Source: Modestobacter italicus
GTDB taxonomy: Bacteria > Actinomycetota > Actinomycetes > Mycobacteriales > Geodermatophilaceae
Reading direction: 5' to 3'
Length of the DNA: 64,000 nucleotides
Assembly (NCBI RefSeq): GCF_019799965.1
Contig: NZ_JABGCJ010000002.1
Span: 62,001 to 126,000 of the forward strand
Shown here: positions 1 to 8,704 of the stretch, piece after piece
Layout: each line of letters opens with the position of its first letter
How positions within the stretch are numbered: position 1 is the stretch's first letter
The notes under the pieces: generated by a model
What the model was told of the DNA's origin: nothing
Databases searched by the model: none
Seen by the model: the letters and a program-made list of their open reading frames with translations, nothing else
Translations under genes and position numbers: made by a program

Positions 1-444
1 CTGGACTGGGAGCTCGGCTGGCTCTCGCTGTGCACCGGACCCACGGGCGGGCTCATCTTCGGCGGTGGGCACGCGCTCACCGGAACCGACACCTCGACCG
101 TGTGCCGGGCGACGTCCTCGGTGGGCCAGTTCATCGACATCAGCATCTGGAGCAGCGTGCTGCCCAACCGCTGCTCGGCGACCCACCTGGACAGCCTCAT
201 CGGCAGCGACCTGCAGATCCCCGTCTGGGACTACGTCGACGGCTGGCTGTTCGGCGGCATCCGCGCCCACGTCCACGGCTACGCGCTCTTCCACCTCACC
301 GGCTACCAGCTCACCGTCGGCGAGCCGGTCTTCTACGGCTACTTCACCCGCGCCGTCGTCGCGGGCGCCCCGACCGGCAGCACCGGCACCGCGCCGGCGG
401 CCGACCTGGGCGCCACCTCCATCAGCCTCTCTCCTCAGGGATGA
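1..444 (+). CDS. TadG-like pilus assembly protein, 3' part only
   Basis: The reading frame is open from base 1 and ends at TGA 442-444, so only the last 147 residues are present. The visible part is a Cys-containing extracellular-type domain followed by a Gly/Thr/Ala-rich tail. No known catalytic motif is seen. Its place directly before cpaB, overlapping it by the four bases ATGA, in a complete Tad/Flp operon makes a TadG-related minor pilin or surface assembly protein the best reading. The family call therefore rests mainly on context. The N-terminal membrane anchor expected for TadG would lie outside the window. Confidence 0.6.
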   Translation: MDWELGWLSLCTGPTGGLIFGGGHALTGTDTSTVCRATSSVGQFIDISIWSSVLPNRCSATHLDSLIGSDLQIPVWDYVDGWLFGGIRAHVHGYALFHLTGYQLTVGEPVFYGYFTRAVVAGAPTGSTGTAPAADLGATSISLSPQG

Positions 445-1154
445 CCACCATGCGTCGCGTCCTCGCCGCCCTCGCGGCCCTCGCCCTGGCGGCCTTCGGC
501 GCCGTCGTCCTGATCAGCTACGTCCGGGGCGCCGACGCCCGCGCCGAGGCCGGCGCCGTCCTGGTCCCGGTGCTCGTGGCGGAGCAGGACGTCCCGGCCG
601 GCACCCCGGCCGAGGACGTCGCCGACCTGGTGACCACCGCGGAGGTGCCCAGTCGCCTGGTCGTCACCGGCTCGGTCGAGGACCTCGCCGACGTCGCCGG
701 CCTGACCACGACCACCGCCCTGGTGAAGGGCGAGCAGCTGGTGTTCGCCCGCTTCGCCGACCCGTCCGTGCAGGCCGCCGCCAGCGGGGTCGTCGAGGTC
801 CCGGCGGGCACCGAGGAGGTGAGCCTGACCCTCGAGCCGCAGCGCGCGGTGGGCGGCGCGCTGGCCGCCGGCGACCGGATCGGGGTGTTCATCAGCCAGG
901 GCGACCCGACCACCACCGACCTCGCGGTCGGCGAGGTCCTGGTGACCCGGGTGGACGGCGCCGACGCCGGGACGGCGGCGATGACCGGGGTGGCGCAGAC
1001 GGTCACGGTGACGCTGGCCCTCACCCCGGAACAGGCCGCCCTGGTCATCGCCGGGATGGAGCGGGGCGCGGTGTGGCTGTCGCTCCAGCAGCCGGCCGAT
1101 CCTGCCGACACCTCTGTGGACAGCACCACCACGAGCACGGGAGCAGACCAGTGA
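441..1154 (+). CDS. cpaB: CpaB/RcpC-like Flp pilus assembly protein with SAF domain
   Basis: This 237-residue protein has one N-terminal membrane segment (residues about 5-25) and then an SAF-like domain, recognisable by the VPAGTPAEDV stretch and the later AAGDRIGVFIS segment. CpaB/RcpC proteins sit in the envelope and support the pilus secretin or channel; in actinobacteria without an outer membrane the role is less clear. ATG 441 overlaps the previous stop (ATGA); an alternative ATG lies at 450. The C-terminus is a short Ser/Thr-rich tail. It is coupled to cpaE by a GTGA overlap at 1151. Confidence 0.8.
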   Translation: MTTMRRVLAALAALALAAFGAVVLISYVRGADARAEAGAVLVPVLVAEQDVPAGTPAEDVADLVTTAEVPSRLVVTGSVEDLADVAGLTTTTALVKGEQLVFARFADPSVQAAASGVVEVPAGTEEVSLTLEPQRAVGGALAAGDRIGVFISQGDPTTTDLAVGEVLVTRVDGADAGTAAMTGVAQTVTVTLALTPEQAALVIAGMERGAVWLSLQQPADPADTSVDSTTTSTGADQ

Positions 1155-2329
1155 GCACGGTCCTGACCATCGGCGCCGACGCCGACCTCGTCGCCCGGTT
1201 CGCCGAGGCCGGCGGCGGCGACGTCGTCGCCCTCGGGGTCGACGCGCTGGCCCACGGCGCCCTGCTCCGCCACCTGGCCGGGCCGGAGGCCCCGCAGCTG
1301 GTCGTGCTGGGGCCCGAGGTCCCGCTGGAGGACTCCTTCGCCATCGCCGGGCAGGTCGACGGCGCGGCACCGGACACCAGCGTCGTCGTCGTCGCCTTCG
1401 CCGACCCCGAGCTCTGGCTCGAGGCGATGCGCGCCGGCGTCCGCGACGTCCTCTCCCCGCACGCCGGGCCCGGCGACGTCGCCGCGGTGCTGGCCCGGGC
1501 AGCTGCCCGGGCCGAGACCCGCCGGGCGGCGTCGACGGCCGTGACCAGCCTCCCCACCCGCCGGGTGGTGGTCGTCGCCTCGCCCAAGGGCGGGGTCGGC
1601 AAGACCACCGTCGCCACCAACCTGGCCGTCGGACTGGCCGCCGCCGAGCCCGGCTCGACCGTGCTGGTCGACCTGGACGTGCAGTTCGGGGACGTCGCCA
1701 GCGCGTTGGCCCTGGCGCCGGAGTTCACCCTCCCGGACACCGTGCGCGGCGCGGCCGGCAACGACCCGCTCGTGCTCAAGACCTTCCTCACCCGGCACTC
1801 GTCCGGCCTGCACGTGGTCGCCGGCAGCGACTCACCGGCAGCCGGCGACGCGGTCACCCCGGCCGAGGTCGCCCGCCTGGTCGACATGCTCAGCGGGGAG
1901 TTCCGGTACGTGGTGCTCGACACCGCGCCGGGGCTGACCGACCACACGCTGACCGCCCTGGAGCGGGCCACCGACCTGGTGCTCATCGGCAGCATGGACG
2001 TCCCCGGCGTCCGCGGCCTGCGCAAGGAGCTGGACGTGCTCGCCGAGCTGCAGCTGGTGCCCGCCGGCCGCCACCTGGTGCTCAACGGCGCCGGCTCCTC
2101 CGGTGGCCTCGCCCTGGCCGACGTCGAGCGGACCGTCGGTGCCCCGCTGGACCTCGTGCTGCCGCGGCACGACGCCGTCCCGCTGTCGACGAACACCGGC
2201 GTCCCGCTGCTGGTCAAGGGCGGCAAGGACCCGGTCACCCGCGGGCTCCGGTCGCTGGTCGCCCGGCTCGCGCCCCGGACGGCGGACGGGCAGGGCCGGC
2301 GCGGACGCCGCCGGGTCGGTGCCCGGTGA
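1151..2329 (+). CDS. cpaE: CpaE/TadZ-like pilus localisation ATPase
   Basis: This 392-residue protein has a receiver-like N-terminal half (residues about 1-130) and a MinD/ParA-type ATPase domain with a deviant Walker A box KGGVGKTT near residue 148. A DLDVQFGD segment follows, as in CpaE proteins. CpaE/TadZ places the Tad machine at the correct cell position. The start is GTG 1151 overlapping the cpaB stop, which avoids the much longer open frame upstream. The next gene starts within its stop codon, so the operon is translationally coupled. The receiver-like half shows no clear DD...D...K phosphorylation set, as is common in this family. Confidence 0.88.
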   Translation: MSTVLTIGADADLVARFAEAGGGDVVALGVDALAHGALLRHLAGPEAPQLVVLGPEVPLEDSFAIAGQVDGAAPDTSVVVVAFADPELWLEAMRAGVRDVLSPHAGPGDVAAVLARAAARAETRRAASTAVTSLPTRRVVVVASPKGGVGKTTVATNLAVGLAAAEPGSTVLVDLDVQFGDVASALALAPEFTLPDTVRGAAGNDPLVLKTFLTRHSSGLHVVAGSDSPAAGDAVTPAEVARLVDMLSGEFRYVVLDTAPGLTDHTLTALERATDLVLIGSMDVPGVRGLRKELDVLAELQLVPAGRHLVLNGAGSSGGLALADVERTVGAPLDLVLPRHDAVPLSTNTGVPLLVKGGKDPVTRGLRSLVARLAPRTADGQGRRGRRRVGAR

Positions 2330-3843
2330 GCCTCAGCGCCCGGCTCGCGCTGGTCCGCGGTGACGCCGCGCCCCAGCCCGATCCCGCCGGAGCCCGGCCC
2401 GACGCCGGGGACGACGTCGTGGTCCGGGTCGTCGGCCGCCCCGCCCCGCCGCCCACCGGCCTGGCGTCCCGGCTCGCCGGCACGACCGGGGGCCACCCCG
2501 GCGCCGCCGCCCGCCCCGCGGCTGGCGCCGACACCCTCACCCAGCTCAAGGACCGGGCCAGCCGCGCCCTGTTCGAGCGGCTCGGCGGCAAGCTGTCCGA
2601 CGCCGACATCCCCGACGAGCAGCTGCACGCCCTGGTGCGGGCCGACCTCCAGCGCGTCATCGCCCACGAGCCGACGCCGCTGTCGGAGGAGGACCGGCGG
2701 CGGCTGATCCACGAGCTCACCGACGAGGTGCTGGGCTACGGGCCGCTGCAGCCGCTGCTGGACGACCCGGACGTCACCGAGGTGATGGTCAACGGCCCGG
2801 ACACCGTCTACGTGGAGCGCAGCGGCCGCATCGTCCGCACCGCCGCCGGGTTCGCCGACGAGCAGCACCTGCGCCGGGTCATCGAGCGCATCGTGTCGCG
2901 GGTCGGCCGGCGGATCGACGAGTCCTCGCCGCTGGTCGACGCCCGGCTGCCCGACGGCTCACGGGTCAACGCGATCATCCCGCCGCTGGCCTTCAGCGGC
3001 TCGTCCCTGACCATCCGCAAGTTCGCCCGCCGGCCACTGGAGATCACCGACCTGATCGCCGGCGGCACGCTGAGCGCGGACATGGCCGAGCTGCTGCGCG
3101 CCTGCGTGGCCGCCCGGCTCAACGTCATCGTCTCCGGCGGCACGGGCACCGGGAAGACGACGCTGCTCAACGTGCTCTCCTCCTTCATCCCCGAGGGCGA
3201 GCGGATCATCACCATCGAGGACGCCGTCGAGCTGCAGCTCCAGCAGGAGCACGTCGTCCGGCTGGAGTCCCGCCCGGCCAACATCGAGGGCAAGGGCGCG
3301 ATCAGCATCCGCGACCTGGTCCGCAACTCGCTGCGCATGCGACCGGACCGGATCATCGTCGGCGAGGTCCGGGGCGGCGAGAGCCTGGACATGCTGCAGG
3401 CGATGAACACCGGCCACGACGGCTCGCTGTCCACGGTGCACGCCAACTCCCCGCGCGACGCCGTCGCCCGGCTGGAGACGCTGGTGCTGATGGCCGGGAT
3501 GGACCTCCCGCTGCGCGCCGTGCGGGAGCAGGTCACCTCGGCCGTCGACGTGATCGTCCAGGTGTCCCGGCTGCGGGACGGCAGCCGGCGGATCACCCGC
3601 GTCACCGAGGTGCTCGGCCTGGAGGGCGACACGGTCACGCTGCAGGACGTCTTCGTCTTCGACCACTCCGCCGGCAGCGACCCAGCCGCCGGCGGCGATG
3701 CGGACGGGCGGGAGCCCGGCCGGGCGGTGCCCACCGGCATCCGGCCGCGGTTCCTCGAGCGGTTCGCCGAGCGCGGGGTCAGCGTCCCGCCGCGGGTGCT
3801 GGGGGTGCCGCACCTGGCGCCGGTCCGGGGCGGCAGCCGATGA
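2326..3843 (+). CDS. cpaF: CpaF/TadA-family pilus secretion ATPase
   Basis: This 505-residue type II/IV secretion ATPase powers Flp pilus assembly at the inner face of the membrane. The Pro/Ala-rich N-terminal 65 residues look disordered. The VMVNGPDTVYVE segment (about 147-158) and RLPDGSRVNA are typical of CpaF. Walker A GGTGTGKTT lies near residue 272, the Asp box REIIVGEVRG-like sequence (DRIIVGEVRGGE) near 343, and the His box TGHDGSLSTVHAN near 365. GTG 2326 overlaps the cpaE stop and its own stop overlaps tadB. Confidence 0.93.
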   Translation: MSLSARLALVRGDAAPQPDPAGARPDAGDDVVVRVVGRPAPPPTGLASRLAGTTGGHPGAAARPAAGADTLTQLKDRASRALFERLGGKLSDADIPDEQLHALVRADLQRVIAHEPTPLSEEDRRRLIHELTDEVLGYGPLQPLLDDPDVTEVMVNGPDTVYVERSGRIVRTAAGFADEQHLRRVIERIVSRVGRRIDESSPLVDARLPDGSRVNAIIPPLAFSGSSLTIRKFARRPLEITDLIAGGTLSADMAELLRACVAARLNVIVSGGTGTGKTTLLNVLSSFIPEGERIITIEDAVELQLQQEHVVRLESRPANIEGKGAISIRDLVRNSLRMRPDRIIVGEVRGGESLDMLQAMNTGHDGSLSTVHANSPRDAVARLETLVLMAGMDLPLRAVREQVTSAVDVIVQVSRLRDGSRRITRVTEVLGLEGDTVTLQDVFVFDHSAGSDPAAGGDADGREPGRAVPTGIRPRFLERFAERGVSVPPRVLGVPHLAPVRGGSR

Positions 3844-4778
3844 GCCCGCTCGTCTGGGCCGGCGTCGCCGCCTCCGCGCTCGCCCTCGCGCTGCTGGTCG
3901 CGCTGGTCGCGGTGCCGCGGCGTCCCCGGGTGGAGATCACCCGGCTGGACCCGACGGCGGCCCCGGTGCTGCGCGGCCGGCCGGCGCTCGCCGCGGCGGC
4001 GCACCGGTTCGGTGACCGCACGCTGCGCCGGATCGGTCGCCGCGACGCGCTGGCCGCCGCGCTGGAGCGGGCCGGCGTCCACCGGTCACCGGCCCAGGTG
4101 TTCGGGCTGGTCGTCGCCGGCGCGCTGGTGGGCGACGTCGTCGGTGGCCTGGCCTCCGGCCTGCTGGGCGGTCTCCTCCTCGCGCTGGTCGCCCCGCTCG
4201 CCGCGGTGGTCACCCTCGAGGTGCGCAGCCGCCGCCGGCGGACCGCCTTCGCCGAGCAGCTCGACGACACACTGCGGCTCATGGCCAGCAGCCTCCGGGC
4301 CGGCCACAGCGTCCTGCGGGCGCTGGAGGCCGTCTCCCACGACGGCGCGGTGCCCACGAGCGAGGAGTTCGCCCGGGTGCTCAACGAGGTCCGGGTCGGA
4401 CGGGACGTCGTCCTCGCCCTGGAGGAGGTCGCCGAGCGGATGCGCAGCGACGACTTCGCCTGGATCGCCCAGGCGGTGGCGATCCACCGCGAGGTCGGGG
4501 GCAACCTGGCCGAGGTGCTCGACCGGGTCGGGGCCACCATCCGCGACCGCGGCCAGCTCCGCCGCCAGGCGCAGGCGCTGTCGGCGGAGGGACGCGCCTC
4601 GGCCGTCGTCCTGCTCGCGCTGCCGGTCGTCGTGGGCGGGGCGATGGCCCTGGTGTCACCGACCTACATCGGCCGGCTCGTCGACGACGCCACCGGGCTG
4701 GCGCTGCTGGGCACGGCCGTGCTGCTCATGGTGGTCGGCGCGCTGTGGGTGCGCCGCGTCGTGACGGTGACGTTCTGA
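3840..4778 (+). CDS. tadB: TadB, Flp pilus inner-membrane platform protein
   Basis: This 312-residue membrane protein has an N-terminal hydrophobic segment, a pair near residues 85-125 and a C-terminal pair near 255-310. Between them is a T2SSF (GspF) domain with the characteristic LRAGHSVLRALEAV helix near residue 150. TadB and TadC form the platform on which the CpaF ATPase acts. ATG 3840 overlaps the cpaF stop (ATGA), and its TGA overlaps the tadC ATG by one base. Confidence 0.9.
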   Translation: MSPLVWAGVAASALALALLVALVAVPRRPRVEITRLDPTAAPVLRGRPALAAAAHRFGDRTLRRIGRRDALAAALERAGVHRSPAQVFGLVVAGALVGDVVGGLASGLLGGLLLALVAPLAAVVTLEVRSRRRRTAFAEQLDDTLRLMASSLRAGHSVLRALEAVSHDGAVPTSEEFARVLNEVRVGRDVVLALEEVAERMRSDDFAWIAQAVAIHREVGGNLAEVLDRVGATIRDRGQLRRQAQALSAEGRASAVVLLALPVVVGGAMALVSPTYIGRLVDDATGLALLGTAVLLMVVGALWVRRVVTVTF

Positions 4779-5665
4779 TGCCCGCGCTCGTGTGGGTCGC
4801 GGTCGCCGCGCTCGTCCTCCCGTTCGCCGTCCTGGCCCAGCTCACGCTGACCCGGGCCGGGAAGGCCGGGGTCGTCGCCCGGCAGAACCTCACCCGTGGC
4901 CTGGTCACGCCCGCCTTCGAGGTCGGCACCCTGGAGGCGCGGGGCACCGGTGCCGGCGCGGTCCTGCGCGCCCTGACCCCCGAGTCGGCGGCCCGCCGGA
5001 TCCGCCGCATGATCGACGTCGCCGGCCGGCCGGCGAGCTTCACGATGACCCGGGTGCTGTGGGCCAAGCTCGGGCTCGCCGCCGCGACCGCACTGGTCGG
5101 CGGACTGGTGGTGGTCGAGGCGCCCGGTCTCCCGGCCGGGCTGGCCGCCGTGCTGGCCGTGCTGGCCGCCTACCACGTCCCCGAGGCCGCGCTGTGGGGC
5201 CGCGGCCAGGAACGGCAGCAGGTCATCGCCCGCGAGCTGCCCGACGTGCTGGACCAGATGACGATCGCGGTGGAGGCCGGGCTCGGCTTCGAGGCGGCGC
5301 TGTCCCGGGCGGCGACCACCGGCCGGGGTGCGCTCGCGGAGGAGCTGGTGCGCACCCAGCACGACATCGCCGCCGGCCGGCCGCGGCGCGCCGCCTACGA
5401 GGCGCTGGCCGCCCGCACCCGGGTCCCCGACCTGCGCCGTTTCGTCGGCGCGGTGAACCAGGCCGACGTCTACGGCATCCCGCTCGCCGACGTGCTGCGG
5501 GTGCAGGCCGACGAGATGCGCGTGCGGCGCCGTCAGCGCGCCGAGGAGCAGGCGATGAAGGTGCCGGTCAAGGTCACCTTCCCGCTGATGGTGTGCATCC
5601 TGCCGGCGCTGATGATCGTGGTCGTCGGCCCCGCCGTGCTGGGGCTGATGGAGTCCCTGGGCTGA
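4778..5665 (+). CDS. tadC: TadC, Flp pilus inner-membrane platform protein
   Basis: This 295-residue T2SSF-domain protein is the partner of TadB. It has hydrophobic segments at residues about 1-20, 90-125 and near the C-terminus, and the helix EAGLGFEAALSRAA near residue 170. ATG 4778 shares one base with the tadB stop (TGATG), which decides against an upstream start at 4745. It is the last visible gene of the pilus operon and converges with the MCP-like gene 22 bases away. Genes for the Flp pilin and prepilin peptidase are not in the window and may lie upstream. Confidence 0.9.
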   Translation: MPALVWVAVAALVLPFAVLAQLTLTRAGKAGVVARQNLTRGLVTPAFEVGTLEARGTGAGAVLRALTPESAARRIRRMIDVAGRPASFTMTRVLWAKLGLAAATALVGGLVVVEAPGLPAGLAAVLAVLAAYHVPEAALWGRGQERQQVIARELPDVLDQMTIAVEAGLGFEAALSRAATTGRGALAEELVRTQHDIAAGRPRRAAYEALAARTRVPDLRRFVGAVNQADVYGIPLADVLRVQADEMRVRRRQRAEEQAMKVPVKVTFPLMVCILPALMIVVVGPAVLGLMESLG

Positions 5666-5687
5666 CCCACGCAGGTCGGCCCGCGGC

Positions 5688-6947
5688 TCAGAGCGAGTCG
5701 ATCGGCAGTCCCACGTAGAGCATGCCGATCAGCTCGCCGGTGGGGGAGTGCACCCCCGCGTAGGCGGTGAAGTAGGGCTTGCCGGCGACGGTGGCCGGGC
5801 CGGTGTACATCTGCCCGGAGAGCACCGTGGCCAGCACCGGGTTGGGCGAGCCGGTGACGTCGGTGCGCGCCAGGTAGGTGCCGACGTTGCGGCGCCCCTG
5901 CGGGTTCACCACGGTGGTCGCTACCCGCACCATGCTGCCCTCGGCGTCCAGGCGCTGGAACAGCGTGCAGCTGCCGCCCACCGCGGCCACCACGGCGTCG
6001 ACCAGCCGCGACGGGCGGTTCGGGTCCTCGTTCCACGGCAGCACCTCGTCGCCCAGCAGCAGCTCGGGCAGCTGCGCGGTGTGCGCGGAGCCGCTGGCCT
6101 GCTCCTTCACCGTGTGCGCCCGCAGCTCGTCGCCGAGCGCGGCGCCGCCCTCGTCGTCCAGCAGGTCCTGGGCCAGGGAGAGCGCGCGGCGCACGTAGAC
6201 CAGCCGCTGGCTGTCGGCCAGCTGCGCGACGGCCTCGGTGATGCGGGCCGAGCCGCTGGCCGCCCGGTCGACGTTGTCCACCACCCGGTCGGCGGCGTCC
6301 CGCTGCTGGTCCACGGCGGCGGCGATGGAATCCTGCGCCTCGGCGATCGAGCCCAGCGTGCCGCTGATCCGCTGGATGACCTCCACGGCCTGACGGGTCT
6401 CGGCCTGCACCGCGCCGATCTGGGCGCCGATGTCCTCGGCGGCCTGCGCCGTCCGGCCGGCCAGCTGCTTGACCTCATCGGCCACGACGGCGAAGCCCCG
6501 GCCGACCTCGCCCGCGCGCGCGGCCTCGACGTAGGCGTTCAGCGCCAGGAAACGGCTCTGCTGGCTGATCGCGGAGATCAGCTGCACGATCTCGGTGATC
6601 GCCGCACTGGCGTTCTGCAGTGCGGCGATCCGCTCGTCGACCGCCTGCGCGTCCTGCACCGCGACCTCGGCGATCGAGGAAGCGCGGCTGGTGCTGGCGG
6701 AGATGTCACCGATCGCGGCGCGCAGCTCGGCGAGGGACTCGGCGGCCTGGCGAGAGGTGTCGGAGACCTCCCGGCTGGCCTGGGACAGCACCCCCGCCTG
6801 CTGGGCGGCGGTCTCCATGCTGGCGTCCTGCTCGACCCGCCGGTGCGGCCGCGGCGCCGCCACGGCGGAGCGCGGCTGCGGCACCTCGCCCGCGACCACC
6901 GGTGCGGTGACCGCGGGGGCAGTGCTCCGTGTGGCTGACCAGCGCAC
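5688..6947 (-). CDS. Soluble methyl-accepting signalling protein with C-terminal Cache-like domain
   Basis: This 419-residue protein has an MCP signalling coiled coil at residues about 45-270. The hairpin tip reads [20 protein letters not shown] followed by [13 protein letters not shown], close to the chemoreceptor consensus. Residues about 285-419 match the Cache_3-Cache_2 type of ligand-binding domain, ending in [13 protein letters not shown] find no membrane segment and no HAMP domain, and the sensor lies after the signalling domain, the reverse of the usual order. GTG 6947 is chosen because GGAGAAGGAG lies seven bases upstream. No cheA or cheW is seen nearby, so its output may not be flagellar; it could act with the neighbouring Tad pilus. 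Confidence 0.82.
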   Translation of the reverse strand: MRWSATRSTAPAVTAPVVAGEVPQPRSAVAAPRPHRRVEQDASMETAAQQAGVLSQASREVSDTSRQAAESLAELRAAIGDISASTSRASSIAEVAVQDAQAVDERIAALQNASAAITEIVQLISAISQQSRFLALNAYVEAARAGEVGRGFAVVADEVKQLAGRTAQAAEDIGAQIGAVQAETRQAVEVIQRISGTLGSIAEAQDSIAAAVDQQRDAADRVVDNVDRAASGSARITEAVAQLADSQRLVYVRRALSLAQDLLDDEGGAALGDELRAHTVKEQASGSAHTAQLPELLLGDEVLPWNEDPNRPSRLVDAVVAAVGGSCTLFQRLDAEGSMVRVATTVVNPQGRRNVGTYLARTDVTGSPNPVLATVLSGQMYTGPATVAGKPYFTAYAGVHSPTGELIGMLYVGLPIDSL

Positions 6948-7154
6948 GAGTCGACTCCTTCTCCGGGCGCGCACCGTGGGCGATGAACGACGTGGGGTGC
7001 GGGCCGCCGGGGCGTCGTTGCCGGCCGGCGGGCGCCGGGTGATCGTAAGCGGGTTCCACCGGTGAAACCGCAGGTGAGCCGGGACTCGCCGGGAACGCAT
7101 CCCCCGGGCGGGGGTGCTGCGGCCCGTGGGAACGATGCCGCGCCGGCCTGCCGG

Positions 7155-7550
7155 TCAGCCCTGCGGCGAGCTGACCCGGTCGGCGGCGATGGTGACGACC
7201 AGCCGGGTCTGGTCGCGTCCGCCGAACCACGGGTAGGGGCCGCCGAGGTACTTCTGCGCCAGCCGCTCGATGTGCTCGGCCGCGCCGTCCGCGGTGATCG
7301 ACACGACCCGTCCCCGCACCGCGTAGTACCGCGAGACGTCGTCCGGGTCGGCCACGTTCAGCGCCACCCGGGCGTCCCGCTCCATGTTCCGCACCTTCTG
7401 GAAACCGGCGACCGTGTTGATCACCAGGTGGGTGCCGTCGGTGTCCACCCAGGTCTGGGTCATCTGCGGGGCGCCGTCGGGCATCAGGGTGGCCACGAAG
7501 CAGGGGCTGGGGCGGCGGAGCAGGTCCAGCAGGCCGGCGGGCAGGTCCAC
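7155..7550 (-). CDS. PPOX-class F420-dependent oxidoreductase family protein
   Basis: This 131-residue single-domain split-barrel protein belongs to the pyridoxamine 5'-phosphate oxidase-like fold. The segments ATLMPDGAPQMTQTWVD and NTVAGFQKVRNMERDARVAL are typical of the actinobacterial F420-binding subgroup, which reduces diverse substrates or binds flavins. The start is GTG 7550 with GAGGACGACC directly upstream. It stands alone between signalling genes, and its substrate cannot be told from sequence. Confidence 0.82.
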   Translation of the reverse strand: MDLPAGLLDLLRRPSPCFVATLMPDGAPQMTQTWVDTDGTHLVINTVAGFQKVRNMERDARVALNVADPDDVSRYYAVRGRVVSITADGAAEHIERLAQKYLGGPYPWFGGRDQTRLVVTIAADRVSSPQG

Positions 7551-7628
7551 GGTCGTCCTCTCGGGTGCGGATCGGGCGGGGCGCCCCTGTCGTGCCGCGT
7601 CGTCCCGCGCGCGGGTCCAGCGCGTGGG

Positions 7629-8585
7629 TCAGTGCAGGGCGGTGGTCAGGCGCACGGTCAGCCCGGTGCCGTCGTCGACGACGTCCACGTGGTCGCACAG
7701 CTGCCGGGCCAGCCACAGCCCCATGCCGCCGCGGGAGAGGTCCTCGCCGTGGGCCGGGCCGTAGCCGGCGAACGGGTCGTCCATGCCCGTGCCGCCGTCG
7801 CTGATCGTGCAGACCACCCGGTCGGCCGAGGCCCACAGCCGCAGCTGCACCGGCGGACCACCGTGCCGCACCGCGTTGGAGCTCATCTCGTCGATGGCCA
7901 GGTGCAGGTCCTCGACCCGGTCGGGATCGCCGCCCAGGCTGACCAGCTGCGCGCCCACCGCGTGCCGCAGCCCGATGAAGTCGCGCACGTCGACCACGTC
8001 CAGCAGCGGCTCGGTGCGCTCCAGCGGCTCGTCCGGGGTGGGCAGGTTGCGCAGGTGGTCGCCGGGGTCCTCGAACTGCGGGTTGGCCACCCGGCCCCGC
8101 CCGGTCACCAGGTGCGGGTGGGTGCGCAAGCCGGTCGCGACCACCTCGTCGGCGAGCACGCGGGTGTCATAGGTGCACAGACCCCAGATGCCCAGAGGTC
8201 GCAGCACCTCGTTGACCACGGCCTCGTAGCGCTGCCACTCCAGCCACTCCCGCGGTGTGCGACCGAAGTCGGTCTGGCCCACGACGCGCACGTGGTGCGG
8301 CTCGTCCCCGCCCCACCGGTCGGCCAGCCGGCGCAGCGCGGTGATCGCCGCCGGCGTCCGGCCGGGGTGGACGTCGGCCTGGCTCAGCACGTGCAGCCGC
8401 TCGTGCGGGCCGACGGCGTCCTGCAGCACGGAGGCCGAGGGCTCGTCGGTGGCGATCACCGCCACGTCACCGGCCTCCAGCCCGGCGCGCAGGAAGGGCG
8501 CCGCGCCGGCGGCCAGCTCCTCCGGTGTGCTGTGCAGCAGCAGGTCGTGCACGTACCGGGAAGGGCCCCGCGCGGTCGTGGTCAC
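7629..8585 (-). CDS. MEDS sensor domain fused to anti-sigma-type HATPase domain
   Basis: This 318-residue protein has an N-terminal MEDS (DcmR sensory) domain at about 8-175 and a C-terminal HATPase_c_2 domain at about 190-315. In the latter, AIDEMSSNAVRHG, ISDGGTGMDDPF and GGMGLWLARQLCDHV correspond to the N, G1 and G2 boxes of SpoIIAB/RsbW-type kinases. Such proteins usually bind or phosphorylate anti-sigma antagonists. GTG 8585 is chosen from the GGAGGGAG element eight bases upstream. It lies next to a PP2C phosphatase on the same strand, a pairing expected in partner-switching control, though no STAS-domain antagonist is seen in the window. Confidence 0.85.
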   Translation of the reverse strand: MTTTARGPSRYVHDLLLHSTPEELAAGAAPFLRAGLEAGDVAVIATDEPSASVLQDAVGPHERLHVLSQADVHPGRTPAAITALRRLADRWGGDEPHHVRVVGQTDFGRTPREWLEWQRYEAVVNEVLRPLGIWGLCTYDTRVLADEVVATGLRTHPHLVTGRGRVANPQFEDPGDHLRNLPTPDEPLERTEPLLDVVDVRDFIGLRHAVGAQLVSLGGDPDRVEDLHLAIDEMSSNAVRHGGPPVQLRLWASADRVVCTISDGGTGMDDPFAGYGPAHGEDLSRGGMGLWLARQLCDHVDVVDDGTGLTVRLTTALH

Positions 8586-8704
8586 GGTGGAGCTCCCTCC
8601 GGTCGTCGTGGTCCGACCTGTGCCGGAGTGCCGGGCCCACGGTAGGCCGACCGGCGGAGGCACGCTGACCGTGCCTCCGTCGGGGCGTCTGCCCGGCCCG
8701 CCCC

